DNA of 64,000 nucleotides from Bromus sterilis (GCA_950022295.1 OX465597.1:992001-1056000); one strand, 5' to 3'; shown: positions 23,150 through 37,517, numbered from the stretch's first letter. A program made the numbers and translations. Notes: generated by a model from the letters alone, not told the origin.

Positions 23150-24211
23150 GTGATTTCCACCATTGACGAACCCCAGGGTGCATTTACGTGTCGGTCATCA
23201 ACACTCGCAGTTTTGGCCGGTTATGGCCTGTTTCATGGGCTATTAATCACCGTTTTGGGTCCCCGGAGTGATTTCCACCATTGACGAACCCCAGGGTGCA
23301 TTTACGTGTCGGTCATCAACACTCGCAGTTTTGGCCGATTCTGGCCTGTTTCATGGGCTATTAATCACCGTTTTGGGTCCCCGGAGTGATTTCCACCATT
23401 GACGAACCCCAGGGTGCATTTACGTGCCGGTCATCAACACTCGCAGTTTTGGCCGGTTATGGCCTGTTTCATGGGCTATTAATCACCGTTTTGGGTCCCC
23501 GGAGTGATTTCCACCATTGACGAACCCCAGGGTGCATTTACGTGCCGGTCATCAACACTCGCAGTTTTGGCCGATTCTGGCCTGTTTCATGGGCTATTAA
23601 TCACCGTTTTGGTTCCCCGGAGTGATTTCCACCATTGACGAACCCCAGGGTACATTTACGTGCCGGTCATCAACACTCGCAGTTTTGGCCGGTTATGGCC
23701 TGTTTCATGGGCTATTAATCACCGTTTTGGGTCCCCGGAGTGATTTCCACCATTGACGAACCCCAGGGTGCATTTACGTGTCGGTCATCAACACTCGCAG
23801 TTTTGGCCGGTTATGGCCTGTTTCATGGGCTATTAATCACCGTTTTGGGTCCCCGGAGTGATTTCCACCATTGACGAACCCCAGGGTGCATTTACGTGTC
23901 GGTCATCAACACTCGCAGTTTTGGCCGATTCTGGCCTGTTTCATGGGCTATTAATCACCGTTTTGGGTCCCCGGAGTGATTTCCACCATTGACGAACCCC
24001 AGGGTGCATTTACGTGCCGGTCATCAACACTCGCAGTTTTGGCCGGTTATGGCCTGTTTCATGGGCTATTAATCACCGTTTTGGGTCCCCGGAGTGATTT
24101 CCACCATTGACGAACCCCAGGGTGCATTTACGTGCCGGTCATCAACACTCGCAGTTTTGGCCGATTCTGGCCTGTTTCATGGGCTATTAATCACCGTTTT
24201 GGTTCCCCGGA
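23150..24211 (+). repeat. Second copy of the 590-bp duplication
   Basis: Ta-Tb-A-B-J at 23150-23739, then Ta-Tb-A-B to 24211. It matches 17031-18092 at offset 6,119, and the match continues to about 24,640. The one difference noticed is CCCTAGGG near 24,236, in the following C monomer, against CCCCAGGG near 18,117. Confidence 0.88.
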
Positions 24212-27031
24212 GTGATTTCCACCATTGACGAACCCTAGGGTGCATTTACGTGCCGGTCATCAACACTCGCAGTTTTCGCCGATTCTGGCCTGTTTCATGG
24301 GCTATTAATCACCGTTTTGGTTCCCTGGAGTGATTTCCACCATTGACGAACCCCAGGGTGCATTTACTTCCGGTCATCAACACTCGCAGTTTTGGCCGAT
24401 TCTGGCCTGTTTCATGGGCTATTAATCACCGTTTTGGGTTCCCGGAGTGATTTCCACCATTGATGAACCCAGGGTGCATTTACTTCCGGTCATCAACACT
24501 CGCAGTTTTGGCCGATTCTGGCCTGTTTCATGGGCTATTAATCACCGTTTTGGGTCCCCGGAGTGATTTCCACCATTGACGAACCCCAGGGTGCATTTAC
24601 GTGCCGGTCATCAACACTCGCAGTTTTGGCCGGTTATGGCCTGTTTCATGGGCTATTAATCACCGTTTTGGGTCCCCGGAGTGATTTCCACCATTGACGA
24701 ACCCCAGGGTGCATTTACGTGCCGGTCATCAACACTCGCAGTTTTCGCCGATTCTGGCCTGTTTCATGGGCTATTAATCACCGTTTTGGTTCCCTGGAGT
24801 GATTTCCACCATTGACGAACCCCAGGGTGCATTTACGTGCCGGTCATCAACACTCGCAGTTTTGGCCGATTCTGGCCTGTTTCATGGGCTATTAATCACC
24901 GTTTTGGGTCCCCGGAGTGATTTCCACCATTGACGAACCCCAGGGTGCATTTACGTGCCGGTCATCAACACTCGCAGTTTTCGCCGATTCTGGCCTGTTT
25001 CATGGGCTATTAATCACCGTTTTGGTTCCCTGGAGTGATTTCCACCATTGACGAACCCCAGGGTGCATTTACGTGCCGGTCATCAACACTCGCAGTTTTG
25101 GCCGATTCTGGCCTGTTTCATGGGCTATTAATCACCGTTTTGGTTCCCCGGAGTGATTTCCACCATTGACGAACCCCAGGGTGCATTTACTTCCGGTCAT
25201 CAACACTCGCAGTTTTGGCCGATTCTGGCCTGTTTCATGGGCTATTAATCACCGTTTTGGGTTCCCGGAGTGATTTCCACCATTGATGAACCCAGGGTGC
25301 ATTTACTTCCGGTCATCAACACTCGCAGTTTTGGCCGATTCTGGCCTGTTTCATGGGCTATTAATCACCGTTTTGGGTCCCCGGAGTGATTTCCACCATT
25401 GACGAACCCCAGGGTGCATTTACGTGCCGGTCATCAACACTCGCAGTTTTGGCCGATTCTGGCCTGTTTCATGGGCTATTAATCACCGTTTTGGTTCCCC
25501 GGAGTGATTTCCACCATTGACGAACCCCAGGGTGCATTTACGTGCCGGTCATCAACACTCGCAGTTTTGGCCGGTTATGGCCTGTTTCATGGGCTATTAA
25601 TCACCGTTTTGGGTCCCCGGAGTGATTTCCACCATTGACGAACCCCAGGGTGCATTTACGTGCCGGTCATCAACACTCGCAGTTTTGGCCGATTCTGGCC
25701 TGTTTCATGGGCTATTAATCACCGTTTTGGTTCCCCGGAGTGATTTCCACCATTGACGAACCCCAGGGTGCATTTACGTGCCGGTCATCAACACTCGCAG
25801 TTTTCGCCGATTCTGGCCTGTTTCATGGGCTATTAATCACCGTTTTGGTTCCCTGGAGTGATTTCCACCATTGACGAACCCCAGGGTGCATTTACTTCCG
25901 GTCATCAACACTCGCAGTTTTGGCCGATTCTGGCCTGTTTCATGGGCTATTAATCACCGTTTTGGGTTCCCGGAGTGATTTCCACCATTGATGAACCCAG
26001 GGTGCATTTACTTCCGGTCATCAACACTCGCAGTTTTGGCCGATTCTGGCCTGTTTCATGGGCTATTAATCACCGTTTTGGGTCCCCGGAGTGATTTCCA
26101 CCATTGACGAACCCCAGGGTGCATTTACGTGCCGGTCATCAACACTCGCAGTTTTGGCCGGTTATGGCCTGTTTCATGGGCTATTAATCACCGTTTTGGG
26201 TCCCCGGAGTGATTTCCACCATTGACGAACCCCAGGGTGCATTTACGTGCCGGTCATCAACACTCGCAGTTTTCGCCGATTCTGGCCTGTTTCATGGGCT
26301 ATTAATCACCGTTTTGGTTCCCTGGAGTGATTTCCACCATTGACGAACCCCAGGGTGCATTTACGTGCCGGTCATCAACACTCGCAGTTTTGGCCGATTC
26401 TGGCCTGTTTCATGGGCTATTAATCACCGTTTTGGGTCCCCGGAGTGATTTCCACCATTGACGAACCCCAGGGTGCATTTACGTGCCGGTCATCAACACT
26501 CGCAGTTTTCGCCGATTCTGGCCTGTTTCATGGGCTATTAATCACCGTTTTGGTTCCCTGGAGTGATTTCCACCATTGACGAACCCCAGGGTGCATTTAC
26601 GTGCCGGTCATCAACACTCGCAGTTTTGGCCGATTCTGGCCTGTTTCATGGGCTATTAATCACCGTTTTGGTTCCCCGGAGTGATTTCCACCATTGACGA
26701 ACCCCAGGGTGCATTTACTTCCGGTCATCAACACTCGCAGTTTTGGCCGATTCTGGCCTGTTTCATGGGCTATTAATCACCGTTTTGGGTTCCCGGAGTG
26801 ATTTCCACCATTGATGAACCCAGGGTGCATTTACTTCCGGTCATCAACACTCGCAGTTTTGGCCGATTCTGGCCTGTTTCATGGGCTATTAATCACCGTT
26901 TTGGGTCCCCGGAGTGATTTCCACCATTGACGAACCCCAGGGTGCATTTACGTGCCGGTCATCAACACTCGCAGTTTTGGCCGATTCTGGCCTGTTTCAT
27001 GGGCTATTAATCACCGTTTTGGGTCCCCGGA
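23976..27031 (+). repeat. 1,528-bp, 13-monomer tandem duplication
   Basis: Unit 1 is 23976-25503 and unit 2 is 25504-27031, each A-B-C-F-G-A-C-b-C-B-F-G-B/b. The last monomer ends GGTTCC in unit 1 and GGGTCC in unit 2. Checks: F 24330/25858 and 25153/26681. Two F-G dimers fall in each unit. Confidence 0.91.
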
Positions 27032-29572
27032 GTGATTTCCACCATTGACGAACCCCAGGGTACATTTACGTGCCGGTCATCAACACTCGCAGTTTTGGCC
27101 GGTTATGGCCTGTTTCATGGGCTATTAATCACCGTTTTGGGTCCCCGGAGTGATTTCCACCATTGACGAACCCCAGGGTGCATTTACGTGCCGGTCATCA
27201 ACACTCGCAGTTTTGGCCGATTCTGGCCTGTTTCATGGGCTATTAATCACCGTTTTGGTTCCCCGGAGTGATTTCCACCATTGACGAACCCCAGGGTGCA
27301 TTTACGTGCCGGTCATCAACACTCGCAGTTTTCGCCGATTCTGGCCTGTTTCATGGGCTATTAATCACCGTTTTGGTTCCCTGGAGTGATTTCCACCATT
27401 GACGAACCCCAGGGTGCATTTACGTGCCGGTCATCAACACTCGCAGTTTTGGCCGGTTATGGCCTGTTTCATGGGCTATTAATCACCGTTTTGGGTCCCC
27501 GGAGTGATTTCCACAATTGACGAACCCCAGGGTGCATTTACGTGAAGGTCATCAGTCCTCGCACTTTTGGCCGATTCTGGCCTGTTTCATGGGCTATTAA
27601 TCACCGTTTTGGGTCCCCGGAGTGATTTCCACCATTGACGAACCCCAGGGTGCATTTACGTGTCGGTCATCAACACTCGCAGTTTTGGCCGGTTATGGCC
27701 TGTTTCATGGGCTATTAATCACCGTTTTGGGTCCCCGGAGTGATTTCCACCATTGACGAACCCCAGGGTGCATTTACGTGTCGGTCATCAACACTCGCAG
27801 TTTTGGCCGATTCTGGCCTGTTTCATGGGCTATTAATCACCGTTTTGGGTCCCCGGAGTGATTTCCACCATTGACGAACCCCAGGGTGCATTTACGTGCC
27901 GGTCATCAACACTCGCAGTTTTGGCCGGTTATGGCCTGTTTCATGGGCTATTAATCACCGTTTTGGGTCCCCGGAGTGATTTCCACCATTGACGAACCCC
28001 AGGGTGCATTTACGTGCCGGTCATCAACACTCGCAGTTTTCGCCGATTCTGGCCTGTTTCATGGGCTATTAATCACCGTTTTGGTTCCCTGGAGTGATTT
28101 CCACCATTGACGAACCCCAGGGTGCATTTACGTGCCGGTCATCAACACTCGCAGTTTTGGCCGATTCTGGCCTGTTTCATGGGCTATTAATCACCGTTTT
28201 GGGTCCCCGGAGTGATTTCCACCATTGACGAACCCCAGGGTGCATTTACGTGCCGGTCATCAACACTCGCAGTTTTCGCCGATTCTGGCCTGTTTCATGG
28301 GCTATTAATCACCGTTTTGGTTCCCTGGAGTGATTTCCACCATTGACGAACCCCAGGGTGCATTTACGTGCCGGTCATCAACACTCGCAGTTTTGGCCGA
28401 TTCTGGCCTGTTTCATGGGCTATTAATCACCGTTTTGGTTCCCCGGAGTGATTTCCACCATTGACGAACCCCAGGGTGCATTTACTTCCGGTCATCAACA
28501 CTCGCAGTTTTGGCCGATTCTGGCCTGTTTCATGGGCTATTAATCACCGTTTTGGGTTCCCGGAGTGATTTCCACCATTGATGAACCCAGGGTGCATTTA
28601 CTTCCGGTCATCAACACTCGCAGTTTTGGCCGATTCTGGCCTGTTTCATGGGCTATTAATCACCGTTTTGGGTCCCCGGAGTGATTTCCACCATTGACGA
28701 ACCCCAGGGTGCATTTACGTGCCGGTCATCAACACTCGCAGTTTTGGCCGATTCTGGCCTGTTTCATGGGCTATTAATCACCGTTTTGGGTCCCCGGAGT
28801 GATTTCCACCATTGACGAACCCCAGGGTACATTTACGTGCCGGTCATCAACACTCGCAGTTTTGGCCGGTTATGGCCTGTTTCATGGGCTATTAATCACC
28901 GTTTTGGGTCCCCGGAGTGATTTCCACCATTGACGAACCCCAGGGTGCATTTACGTGCCGGTCATCAACACTCGCAGTTTTGGCCGATTCTGGCCTGTTT
29001 CATGGGCTATTAATCACCGTTTTGGTTCCCCGGAGTGATTTCCACCATTGACGAACCCCAGGGTGCATTTACGTGCCGGTCATCAACACTCGCAGTTTTG
29101 GCCGGTTATGGCCTGTTTCATGGGCTATTAATCACCGTTTTGGGTCCCCGGAGTGATTTCCACCATTGACGAACCCCAGGGTGCATTTACGTGCCGGTCA
29201 TCAACACTCGCAGTTTTCGCCGATTCTGGCCTGTTTCATGGGCTATTAATCACCGTTTTGGTTCCCTGGAGTGATTTCCACCATTGACGAACCCCAGGGT
29301 GCATTTACGTGCCGGTCATCAACACTCGCAGTTTTGGCCGATTCTGGCCTGTTTCATGGGCTATTAATCACCGTTTTGGGTCCCCGGAGTGATTTCCACC
29401 ATTGACGAACCCCAGGGTGCATTTACGTGCCGGTCATCAACACTCGCAGTTTTCGCCGATTCTGGCCTGTTTCATGGGCTATTAATCACCGTTTTGGTTC
29501 CCTGGAGTGATTTCCACCATTGACGAACCCCAGGGTGCATTTACGTGCCGGTCATCAACACTCGCAGTTTTG
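27032..29572 (+). repeat. HOR segment with two J cassettes
   Basis: The order from 27032 is J-B-C-A-D-Ta-Tb-A-C-b-C-B-F-G-b, then from 28799 J-B-A-C-b-C-B. It is a shortened relative of the 826-bp HOR, with C instead of B after the second A (27976). No gene is present. Confidence 0.85.
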
Positions 29573-31501
29573 GCCGATTCTGGCCTGTTTCATGGGCTAT
29601 TAATCACCGTTTTGGTTCCCTGGAGTGATTTCCACCATTGACGAACCCCAGGGTGCATTTACGTGCCGGTCATCAACACTCGCAGTTTTGGCCGGTTATG
29701 GCCTGTTTCATGGGCTATTAATCACCGTTTTGGGTCCCCGGAGTGATTTCCACAATTGACGAACCCCAGGGTGCATTTACGTGAAGGTCATCAGTCCTCG
29801 CACTTTTGGCCGATTCTGGCCTGTTTCATGGGCTATTAATCACCGTTTTGGGTCCCCGGAGTGATTTCCACCATTGACGAACCCCAGGGTGCATTTACGT
29901 GTCGGTCATCAACACTCGCAGTTTTGGCCGGTTATGGCCTGTTTCATGGGCTATTAATCACCGTTTTGGGTCCCCGGAGTGATTTCCACCATTGACGAAC
30001 CCCAGGGTGCATTTACGTGTCGGTCATCAACACTCGCAGTTTTGGCCGATTCTGGCCTGTTTCATGGGCTATTAATCACCGTTTTGGGTCCCCGGAGTGA
30101 TTTCCACCATTGACGAACCCCAGGGTGCATTTACGTGCCGGTCATCAACACTCGCAGTTTTGGCCGGTTATGGCCTGTTTCATGGGCTATTAATCACCGT
30201 TTTGGGTCCCCGGAGTGATTTCCACCATTGACGAACCCCAGGGTGCATTTACGTGCCGGTCATCAACACTCGCAGTTTTGGCCGATTCTGGCCTGTTTCA
30301 TGGGCTATTAATCACCGTTTTGGTTCCCCGGAGTGATTTCCACCATTGACGAACCCCAGGGTGCATTTACGTGCCGGTCATCAACACTCGCAGTTTTCGC
30401 CGATTCTGGCCTGTTTCATGGGCTATTAATCACCGTTTTGGTTCCCTGGAGTGATTTCCACCATTGACGAACCCCAGGGTGCATTTACGTGCCGGTCATC
30501 AACACTCGCAGTTTTGGCCGGTTATGGCCTGTTTCATGGGCTATTAATCACCGTTTTGGTTCCCTGGAGTGATTTCCACCATTGACGAACCCCAGGGTGC
30601 ATTTACGTGCCGGTCATCAACACTCGCAGTTTTGGCCGATTCTGGCCTGTTTCATGGGCTATTAATCACCGTTTTGGGTCCCCGGAGTGATTTCCACCAT
30701 TGACGAACCCCAGGGTGCATTTACGTGCCGGTCATCAACACTCGCAGTTTTCGCCGATTCTGGCCTGTTTCATGGGCTATTAATCACCGTTTTGGTTCCC
30801 TGGAGTGATTTCCACCATTGACGAACCCCAGGGTGCATTTACGTGCCGGTCATCAACACTCGCAGTTTTGGCCGATTCTGGCCTGTTTCATGGGCTATTA
30901 ATCACCGTTTTGGTTCCCCGGAGTGATTTCCACCATTGACGAACCCCAGGGTGCATTTACTTCCGGTCATCAACACTCGCAGTTTTGGCCGATTCTGGCC
31001 TGTTTCATGGGCTATTAATCACCGTTTTGGGTTCCCGGAGTGATTTCCACCATTGATGAACCCAGGGTGCATTTACTTCCGGTCATCAACACTCGCAGTT
31101 TTGGCCGATTCTGGCCTGTTTCATGGGCTATTAATCACCGTTTTGGGTCCCCGGAGTGATTTCCACCATTGACGAACCCCAGGGTGCATTTACGTGCCGG
31201 TCATCAACACTCGCAGTTTTGGCCGATTCTGGCCTGTTTCATGGGCTATTAATCACCGTTTTGGGTCCCCGGAGTGATTTCCACCATTGACGAACCCCAG
31301 GGTACATTTACGTGCCGGTCATCAACACTCGCAGTTTTGGCCGGTTATGGCCTGTTTCATGGGCTATTAATCACCGTTTTGGGTCCCCGGAGTGATTTCC
31401 ACCATTGACGAACCCCAGGGTGCATTTACGTGCCGGTCATCAACACTCGCAGTTTTGGCCGATTCTGGCCTGTTTCATGGGCTATTAATCACCGTTTTGG
31501 G
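29573..31501 (+). repeat. 1.93-kb segmental repeat, copy 1
   Basis: It matches 32871-34799 at offset 3,298. The order from 29625 is A-D-Ta-Tb-A-B-C-A(115T)-b-C-B-F-G-b-J-b. The left limit is the 66G/66C difference at 29,572 against 32,870, and the right limit is the 110G/110T difference near 31,502. Confidence 0.88.
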
Positions 31502-32870
31502 TCCCCGGAGTGATTTCCACCATTGACGAACCCCAGGGTACATTTACGTGCCGGTCATCAACACTCGCAGTTTTGGCCGGTTATGGCCTGTTTCATGGGC
31601 TATTAATCACCGTTTTGGGTCCCCGGAGTGATTTTCACCATTGACGAACCCCAGGGTGCATTTACGTGCCGGTCATCAACACTCGCAGTTTTGGCCGGTT
31701 ATGGCCTGTTTCATGGGCTATTAATCACCGTTTTGGGTCCCCGGAGTGATTTCCACCATTGACGAACCCCAGGGTGCATTTACGTGCCGGTCATCAACAC
31801 TCGCAGTTTTCGCCGATTCTGGCCTGTTTCATGGGCTATTAATCACCGTTTTGGTTCCCTGGAGTGATTTCCACCATTGACGAACCCCAGGGTGCATTTA
31901 CGTGCCGGTCATCAACACTCGCAGTTTTGGCCGATTCTGGCCTGTTTCATGGGCTATTAATCACCGTTTTGGGTCCCCGGAGTGATTTCCACCATTGACG
32001 AACCCCAGGGTGCATTTACGTGCCGGTCATCAACACTCGCAGTTTTCGCCGATTCTGGCCTGTTTCATGGGCTATTAATCACCGTTTTGGTTCCCTGGAG
32101 TGATTTCCACCATTGACGAACCCCAGGGTGCATTTACGTGCCGGTCATCAACACTCGCAGTTTTGGCCGATTCTGGCCTGTTTCATGGGCTATTAATCAC
32201 CGTTTTGGTTCCCCGGAGTGATTTCCACCATTGACGAACCCCAGGGTGCATTTACTTCCGGTCATCAACACTCGCAGTTTTGGCCGATTCTGGCCTGTTT
32301 CATGGGCTATTAATCACCGTTTTGGGTTCCCGGAGTGATTTCCACCATTGATGAACCCAGGGTGCATTTACTTCCGGTCATCAACACTCGCAGTTTTGGC
32401 CGATTCTGGCCTGTTTCATGGGCTATTAATCACCGTTTTGGGTCCCCGGAGTGATTTCCACCATTGACGAACCCCAGGGTGCATTTACGTGCCGGTCATC
32501 AACACTCGCAGTTTTGGCCGATTCTGGCCTGTTTCATGGGCTATTAATCACCGTTTTGGGTCCCCGGAGTGATTTCCACCATTGACGAACCCCAGGGTAC
32601 ATTTACGTGCCGGTCATCAACACTCGCAGTTTTGGCCGGTTATGGCCTGTTTCATGGGCTATTAATCACCGTTTTGGGTCCCCGGAGTGATTTCCACCAT
32701 TGACGAACCCCAGGGTGCATTTACGTGCCGGTCATCAACACTCGCAGTTTTGGCCGATTCTGGCCTGTTTCATGGGCTATTAATCACCGTTTTGGTTCCC
32801 CGGAGTGATTTCCACCATTGACGAACCCCAGGGTGCATTTACGTGCCGGTCATCAACACTCGCAGTTTTC
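31502..32870 (+). repeat. HOR segment between the 1.93-kb copies
   Basis: The order from 31510 is J-A-C-b-C-B-F-G-b-J-B-C. Two J monomers lie only two units apart (31274 and 31510), a b-J dimer duplication of 236 bp. The A at 31628 has a private GTGATTTTCACC. No gene is present. Confidence 0.85.
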
Positions 32871-34799
32871 GCCGATTCTGGCCTGTTTCATGGGCTATTA
32901 ATCACCGTTTTGGTTCCCTGGAGTGATTTCCACCATTGACGAACCCCAGGGTGCATTTACGTGCCGGTCATCAACACTCGCAGTTTTGGCCGGTTATGGC
33001 CTGTTTCATGGGCTATTAATCACCGTTTTGGGTCCCCGGAGTGATTTCCACAATTGACGAACCCCAGGGTGCATTTACGTGAAGGTCATCAGTCCTCGCA
33101 CTTTTGGCCGATTCTGGCCTGTTTCATGGGCTATTAATCACCGTTTTGGGTCCCCGGAGTGATTTCCACCATTGACGAACCCCAGGGTGCATTTACGTGT
33201 CGGTCATCAACACTCGCAGTTTTGGCCGGTTATGGCCTGTTTCATGGGCTATTAATCACCGTTTTGGGTCCCCGGAGTGATTTCCACCATTGACGAACCC
33301 CAGGGTGCATTTACGTGTCGGTCATCAACACTCGCAGTTTTGGCCGATTCTGGCCTGTTTCATGGGCTATTAATCACCGTTTTGGGTCCCCGGAGTGATT
33401 TCCACCATTGACGAACCCCAGGGTGCATTTACGTGCCGGTCATCAACACTCGCAGTTTTGGCCGGTTATGGCCTGTTTCATGGGCTATTAATCACCGTTT
33501 TGGGTCCCCGGAGTGATTTCCACCATTGACGAACCCCAGGGTGCATTTACGTGCCGGTCATCAACACTCGCAGTTTTGGCCGATTCTGGCCTGTTTCATG
33601 GGCTATTAATCACCGTTTTGGTTCCCCGGAGTGATTTCCACCATTGACGAACCCCAGGGTGCATTTACGTGCCGGTCATCAACACTCGCAGTTTTCGCCG
33701 ATTCTGGCCTGTTTCATGGGCTATTAATCACCGTTTTGGTTCCCTGGAGTGATTTCCACCATTGACGAACCCCAGGGTGCATTTACGTGCCGGTCATCAA
33801 CACTCGCAGTTTTGGCCGGTTATGGCCTGTTTCATGGGCTATTAATCACCGTTTTGGTTCCCTGGAGTGATTTCCACCATTGACGAACCCCAGGGTGCAT
33901 TTACGTGCCGGTCATCAACACTCGCAGTTTTGGCCGATTCTGGCCTGTTTCATGGGCTATTAATCACCGTTTTGGGTCCCCGGAGTGATTTCCACCATTG
34001 ACGAACCCCAGGGTGCATTTACGTGCCGGTCATCAACACTCGCAGTTTTCGCCGATTCTGGCCTGTTTCATGGGCTATTAATCACCGTTTTGGTTCCCTG
34101 GAGTGATTTCCACCATTGACGAACCCCAGGGTGCATTTACGTGCCGGTCATCAACACTCGCAGTTTTGGCCGATTCTGGCCTGTTTCATGGGCTATTAAT
34201 CACCGTTTTGGTTCCCCGGAGTGATTTCCACCATTGACGAACCCCAGGGTGCATTTACTTCCGGTCATCAACACTCGCAGTTTTGGCCGATTCTGGCCTG
34301 TTTCATGGGCTATTAATCACCGTTTTGGGTTCCCGGAGTGATTTCCACCATTGATGAACCCAGGGTGCATTTACTTCCGGTCATCAACACTCGCAGTTTT
34401 GGCCGATTCTGGCCTGTTTCATGGGCTATTAATCACCGTTTTGGGTCCCCGGAGTGATTTCCACCATTGACGAACCCCAGGGTGCATTTACGTGCCGGTC
34501 ATCAACACTCGCAGTTTTGGCCGATTCTGGCCTGTTTCATGGGCTATTAATCACCGTTTTGGGTCCCCGGAGTGATTTCCACCATTGACGAACCCCAGGG
34601 TACATTTACGTGCCGGTCATCAACACTCGCAGTTTTGGCCGGTTATGGCCTGTTTCATGGGCTATTAATCACCGTTTTGGGTCCCCGGAGTGATTTCCAC
34701 CATTGACGAACCCCAGGGTGCATTTACGTGCCGGTCATCAACACTCGCAGTTTTGGCCGATTCTGGCCTGTTTCATGGGCTATTAATCACCGTTTTGGT
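32871..34799 (+). repeat. 1.93-kb segmental repeat, copy 2
   Basis: Second copy of 29573-31501. J is at 34572 against 31274, and D at 33041 against 29743. No internal difference was noticed between the copies. Confidence 0.87.
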
Positions 34800-35393
34800 T
34801 CCCCGGAGTGATTTCCACCATTGACGAACCCCAGGGTGCATTTACGTGCCGGTCATCAACACTCGCAGTTTTCGCCGATTCTGGCCTGTTTCATGGGCTA
34901 TTAATCACCGTTTTGGTTCCCCGGAGTGATTTCCACCATTGACGAACCCCAGGGTGCATTTACGTGCCGGTCATCAACACTCGCAGTTTTGGCCGATTCT
35001 GGCCTGTTTCATGGGCTATTAATCACCGTTTTGGTTCCCCGGAGTGATTTCCACCATTGACGAACCCAGTGCATTTACGTGCCGGTCATCAACACTCGCA
35101 GTTTTGGCCGATTCTGGCCTGTTTCATGGGCTATTAATCACCGTTTTGGGTCCCAGAGTGATTTCCACCATTGACGAACCCCAGGGTGCATTTACGTGCC
35201 GGTCATCAACACTCGCAGTTTTGGCCGGTTATGGCCTGTTTCATGGGCTATTAATCACCGTTTTGGGTCCCCGGAGTGATTTCCACAATTGACGAACCAC
35301 AGGGTGCATTTACGTGCCGGTCATCAACACTCGCAGTTTTGGCCGGTTATGGCCTGTTTCATGGGCTATTAATCAACGTTTTGGGTCCCCGGA
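34800..35393 (+). repeat. c-B-I-A-K cassette
   Basis: Starts are 34808, 34926, 35044, 35158 and 35276. This is the last K before 55.3 kb, and it leads directly into the doubled 826-bp HOR. Confidence 0.87.
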
Positions 35394-37045
35394 GTGATTT
35401 CCACCATTGACGAACCCCAGGGTGCATTTACGTGAAGGTCATCAGTCCTCGCACTTTTGGCCGATTCTGGCCTGTTTCATGGGCTATTAATCACCGTTTT
35501 GGGTCCCCGGAGTGATTTCCACCATTGACGAACCCCAGGGTGCATTTACGTGTCGGTCATCAACACTCGCAGTTTTGGCCGGTTATGGCCTGTTTCATGG
35601 GCTATTAATCACCGTTTTGGGTCCCCGGAGTGATTTCCACCATTGACGAACCCCAGGGTGCATTTACGTGTCGGTCATCAACACTCGCAGTTTTGGCCGA
35701 TTCTGGCCTGTTTCATGGGCTATTAATCACCGTTTTGGGTCCCCGGAGTGATTTCCACCATTGACGAACCCCAGGGTGCATTTACGTGCCGGTCATCAAC
35801 ACTCGCAGTTTTGGCCGGTTATGGCCTGTTTCATGGGCTATTAATCACCGTTTTGGGTCCCCGGAGTGATTTCCACCATTGACGAACCCCAGGGTGCATT
35901 TACGTGCCGGTCATCAACACTCGCAGTTTTGGCCGATTCTGGCCTGTTTCATGGGCTATTAATCACCGTTTTGGTTCCCCGGAGTGATTTCCACCATTGA
36001 CGAACCCCAGGGTGCATTTACGTGCCGGTCATCAACACTCGCAGTTTTCGCCGATTCTGGCCTGTTTCATGGGCTATTAATCACCGTTTTGGTTCCCTGG
36101 AGTGATTTCCACCATTGACGAACCCCAGGGTGCATTTACGTGCCGGTCATCAACACTCGCAGTTTTGGCCGGTTATGGCCTGTTTCATGGGCTATTAATC
36201 ACCGTTTTGGGTCCCCGGAGTGATTTCCACAATTGACGAACCCCAGGGTGCATTTACGTGAAGGTCATCAGTCCTCGCACTTTTGGCCGATTCTGGCCTG
36301 TTTCATGGGCTATTAATCACCGTTTTGGGTCCCCGGAGTGATTTCCACCATTGACGAACCCCAGGGTGCATTTACGTGTCGGTCATCAACACTCGCAGTT
36401 TTGGCCGGTTATGGCCTGTTTCATGGGCTATTAATCACCGTTTTGGGTCCCCGGAGTGATTTCCACCATTGACGAACCCCAGGGTGCATTTACGTGTCGG
36501 TCATCAACACTCGCAGTTTTGGCCGATTCTGGCCTGTTTCATGGGCTATTAATCACCGTTTTGGGTCCCCGGAGTGATTTCCACCATTGACGAACCCCAG
36601 GGTGCATTTACGTGCCGGTCATCAACACTCGCAGTTTTGGCCGGTTATGGCCTGTTTCATGGGCTATTAATCACCGTTTTGGGTCCCCGGAGTGATTTCC
36701 ACCATTGACGAACCCCAGGGTGCATTTACGTGCCGGTCATCAACACTCGCAGTTTTGGCCGATTCTGGCCTGTTTCATGGGCTATTAATCACCGTTTTGG
36801 TTCCCCGGAGTGATTTCCACCATTGACGAACCCCAGGGTGCATTTACGTGCCGGTCATCAACACTCGCAGTTTTCGCCGATTCTGGCCTGTTTCATGGGC
36901 TATTAATCACCGTTTTGGTTCCCTGGAGTGATTTCCACCATTGACGAACCCCAGGGTGCATTTACGTGCCGGTCATCAACACTCGCAGTTTTGGCCGGTT
37001 ATGGCCTGTTTCATGGGCTATTAATCACCGTTTTGGGTCCCCGGA
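35394..37045 (+). repeat. Two adjacent 826-bp HOR units
   Basis: D-Ta-Tb-A-B-C-A at 35394-36219 and again at 36220-37045, followed by a third D at 37046. The only difference noticed is 12C against 12A in the leading D. This is the best place to read the 7-monomer HOR as a true tandem unit. Confidence 0.92.
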
Positions 37046-37399
37046 GTGATTTCCACAATTGACGAACCCCAGGGTGCATTTACGTGAAGGTCATCAGTCC
37101 TCGCACTTTTGGCCGATTCTGGCCTGTTTCATGGGCTATTAATCACCGTTTTGGGTCCCCGGAGTGATTTCCACCATTGACGAACCCCAGGGTGCATTTA
37201 CGTGTCGGTCATCACCACTCGCAGTTTTGGCCGGTTATGGCCTGTTTCATGGGCTATTAATCACCGTTTTGGGTCCCCGGAGTGATTTCCACCATTGACG
37301 AACCCCAGGGTGCATTTACGTGTCGGTCATCAACACTCGCAGTTTTGGCCGATTCTGGCCTGTTTCATGGGCTATTAATCACCGTTTTGGTTCCCCGGA

Positions 37400-37517
37400 G
37401 TGATTTCCACCATTGACGAACCCCAGGGTGCATTTACGTGCCGGTCATCACCACTCGCAGTTTTGGCCGATTCTGGCCTGTTTGATGGGCTATTAATCAC
37501 CGTTTTGGTTCCCCGGA
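37400..37517 (+). repeat. N-type monomer (TTTGATGGG, 85G)
   Basis: It has 52C, a GATTCTGG core and C to G at 85, inside an otherwise nearly invariant stretch. Copies with 42C start at 37400, 39992, 41172, 48235 and 49415. Copies with 42T start at 44116, 52359, 60012 and 62722. Confidence 0.92.

Larger units (their letters stand above)
12799..37045 (+). other. Middle HOR domain (J-containing, E/H-free)
   Basis: All twelve J monomers (GGGTACATTT) lie here, starting at 13150, 13737, 17503, 19149, 20443, 23622, 27032, 28799, 31274, 31510, 32569 and 34572. No H monomer is present, and 42T monomers carry AAC rather than ACC at 51-53. The recurring cassettes are F-G-b-J and D-Ta-Tb-A-B-C-A. No gene or unique sequence is present. 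Confidence 0.8.
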
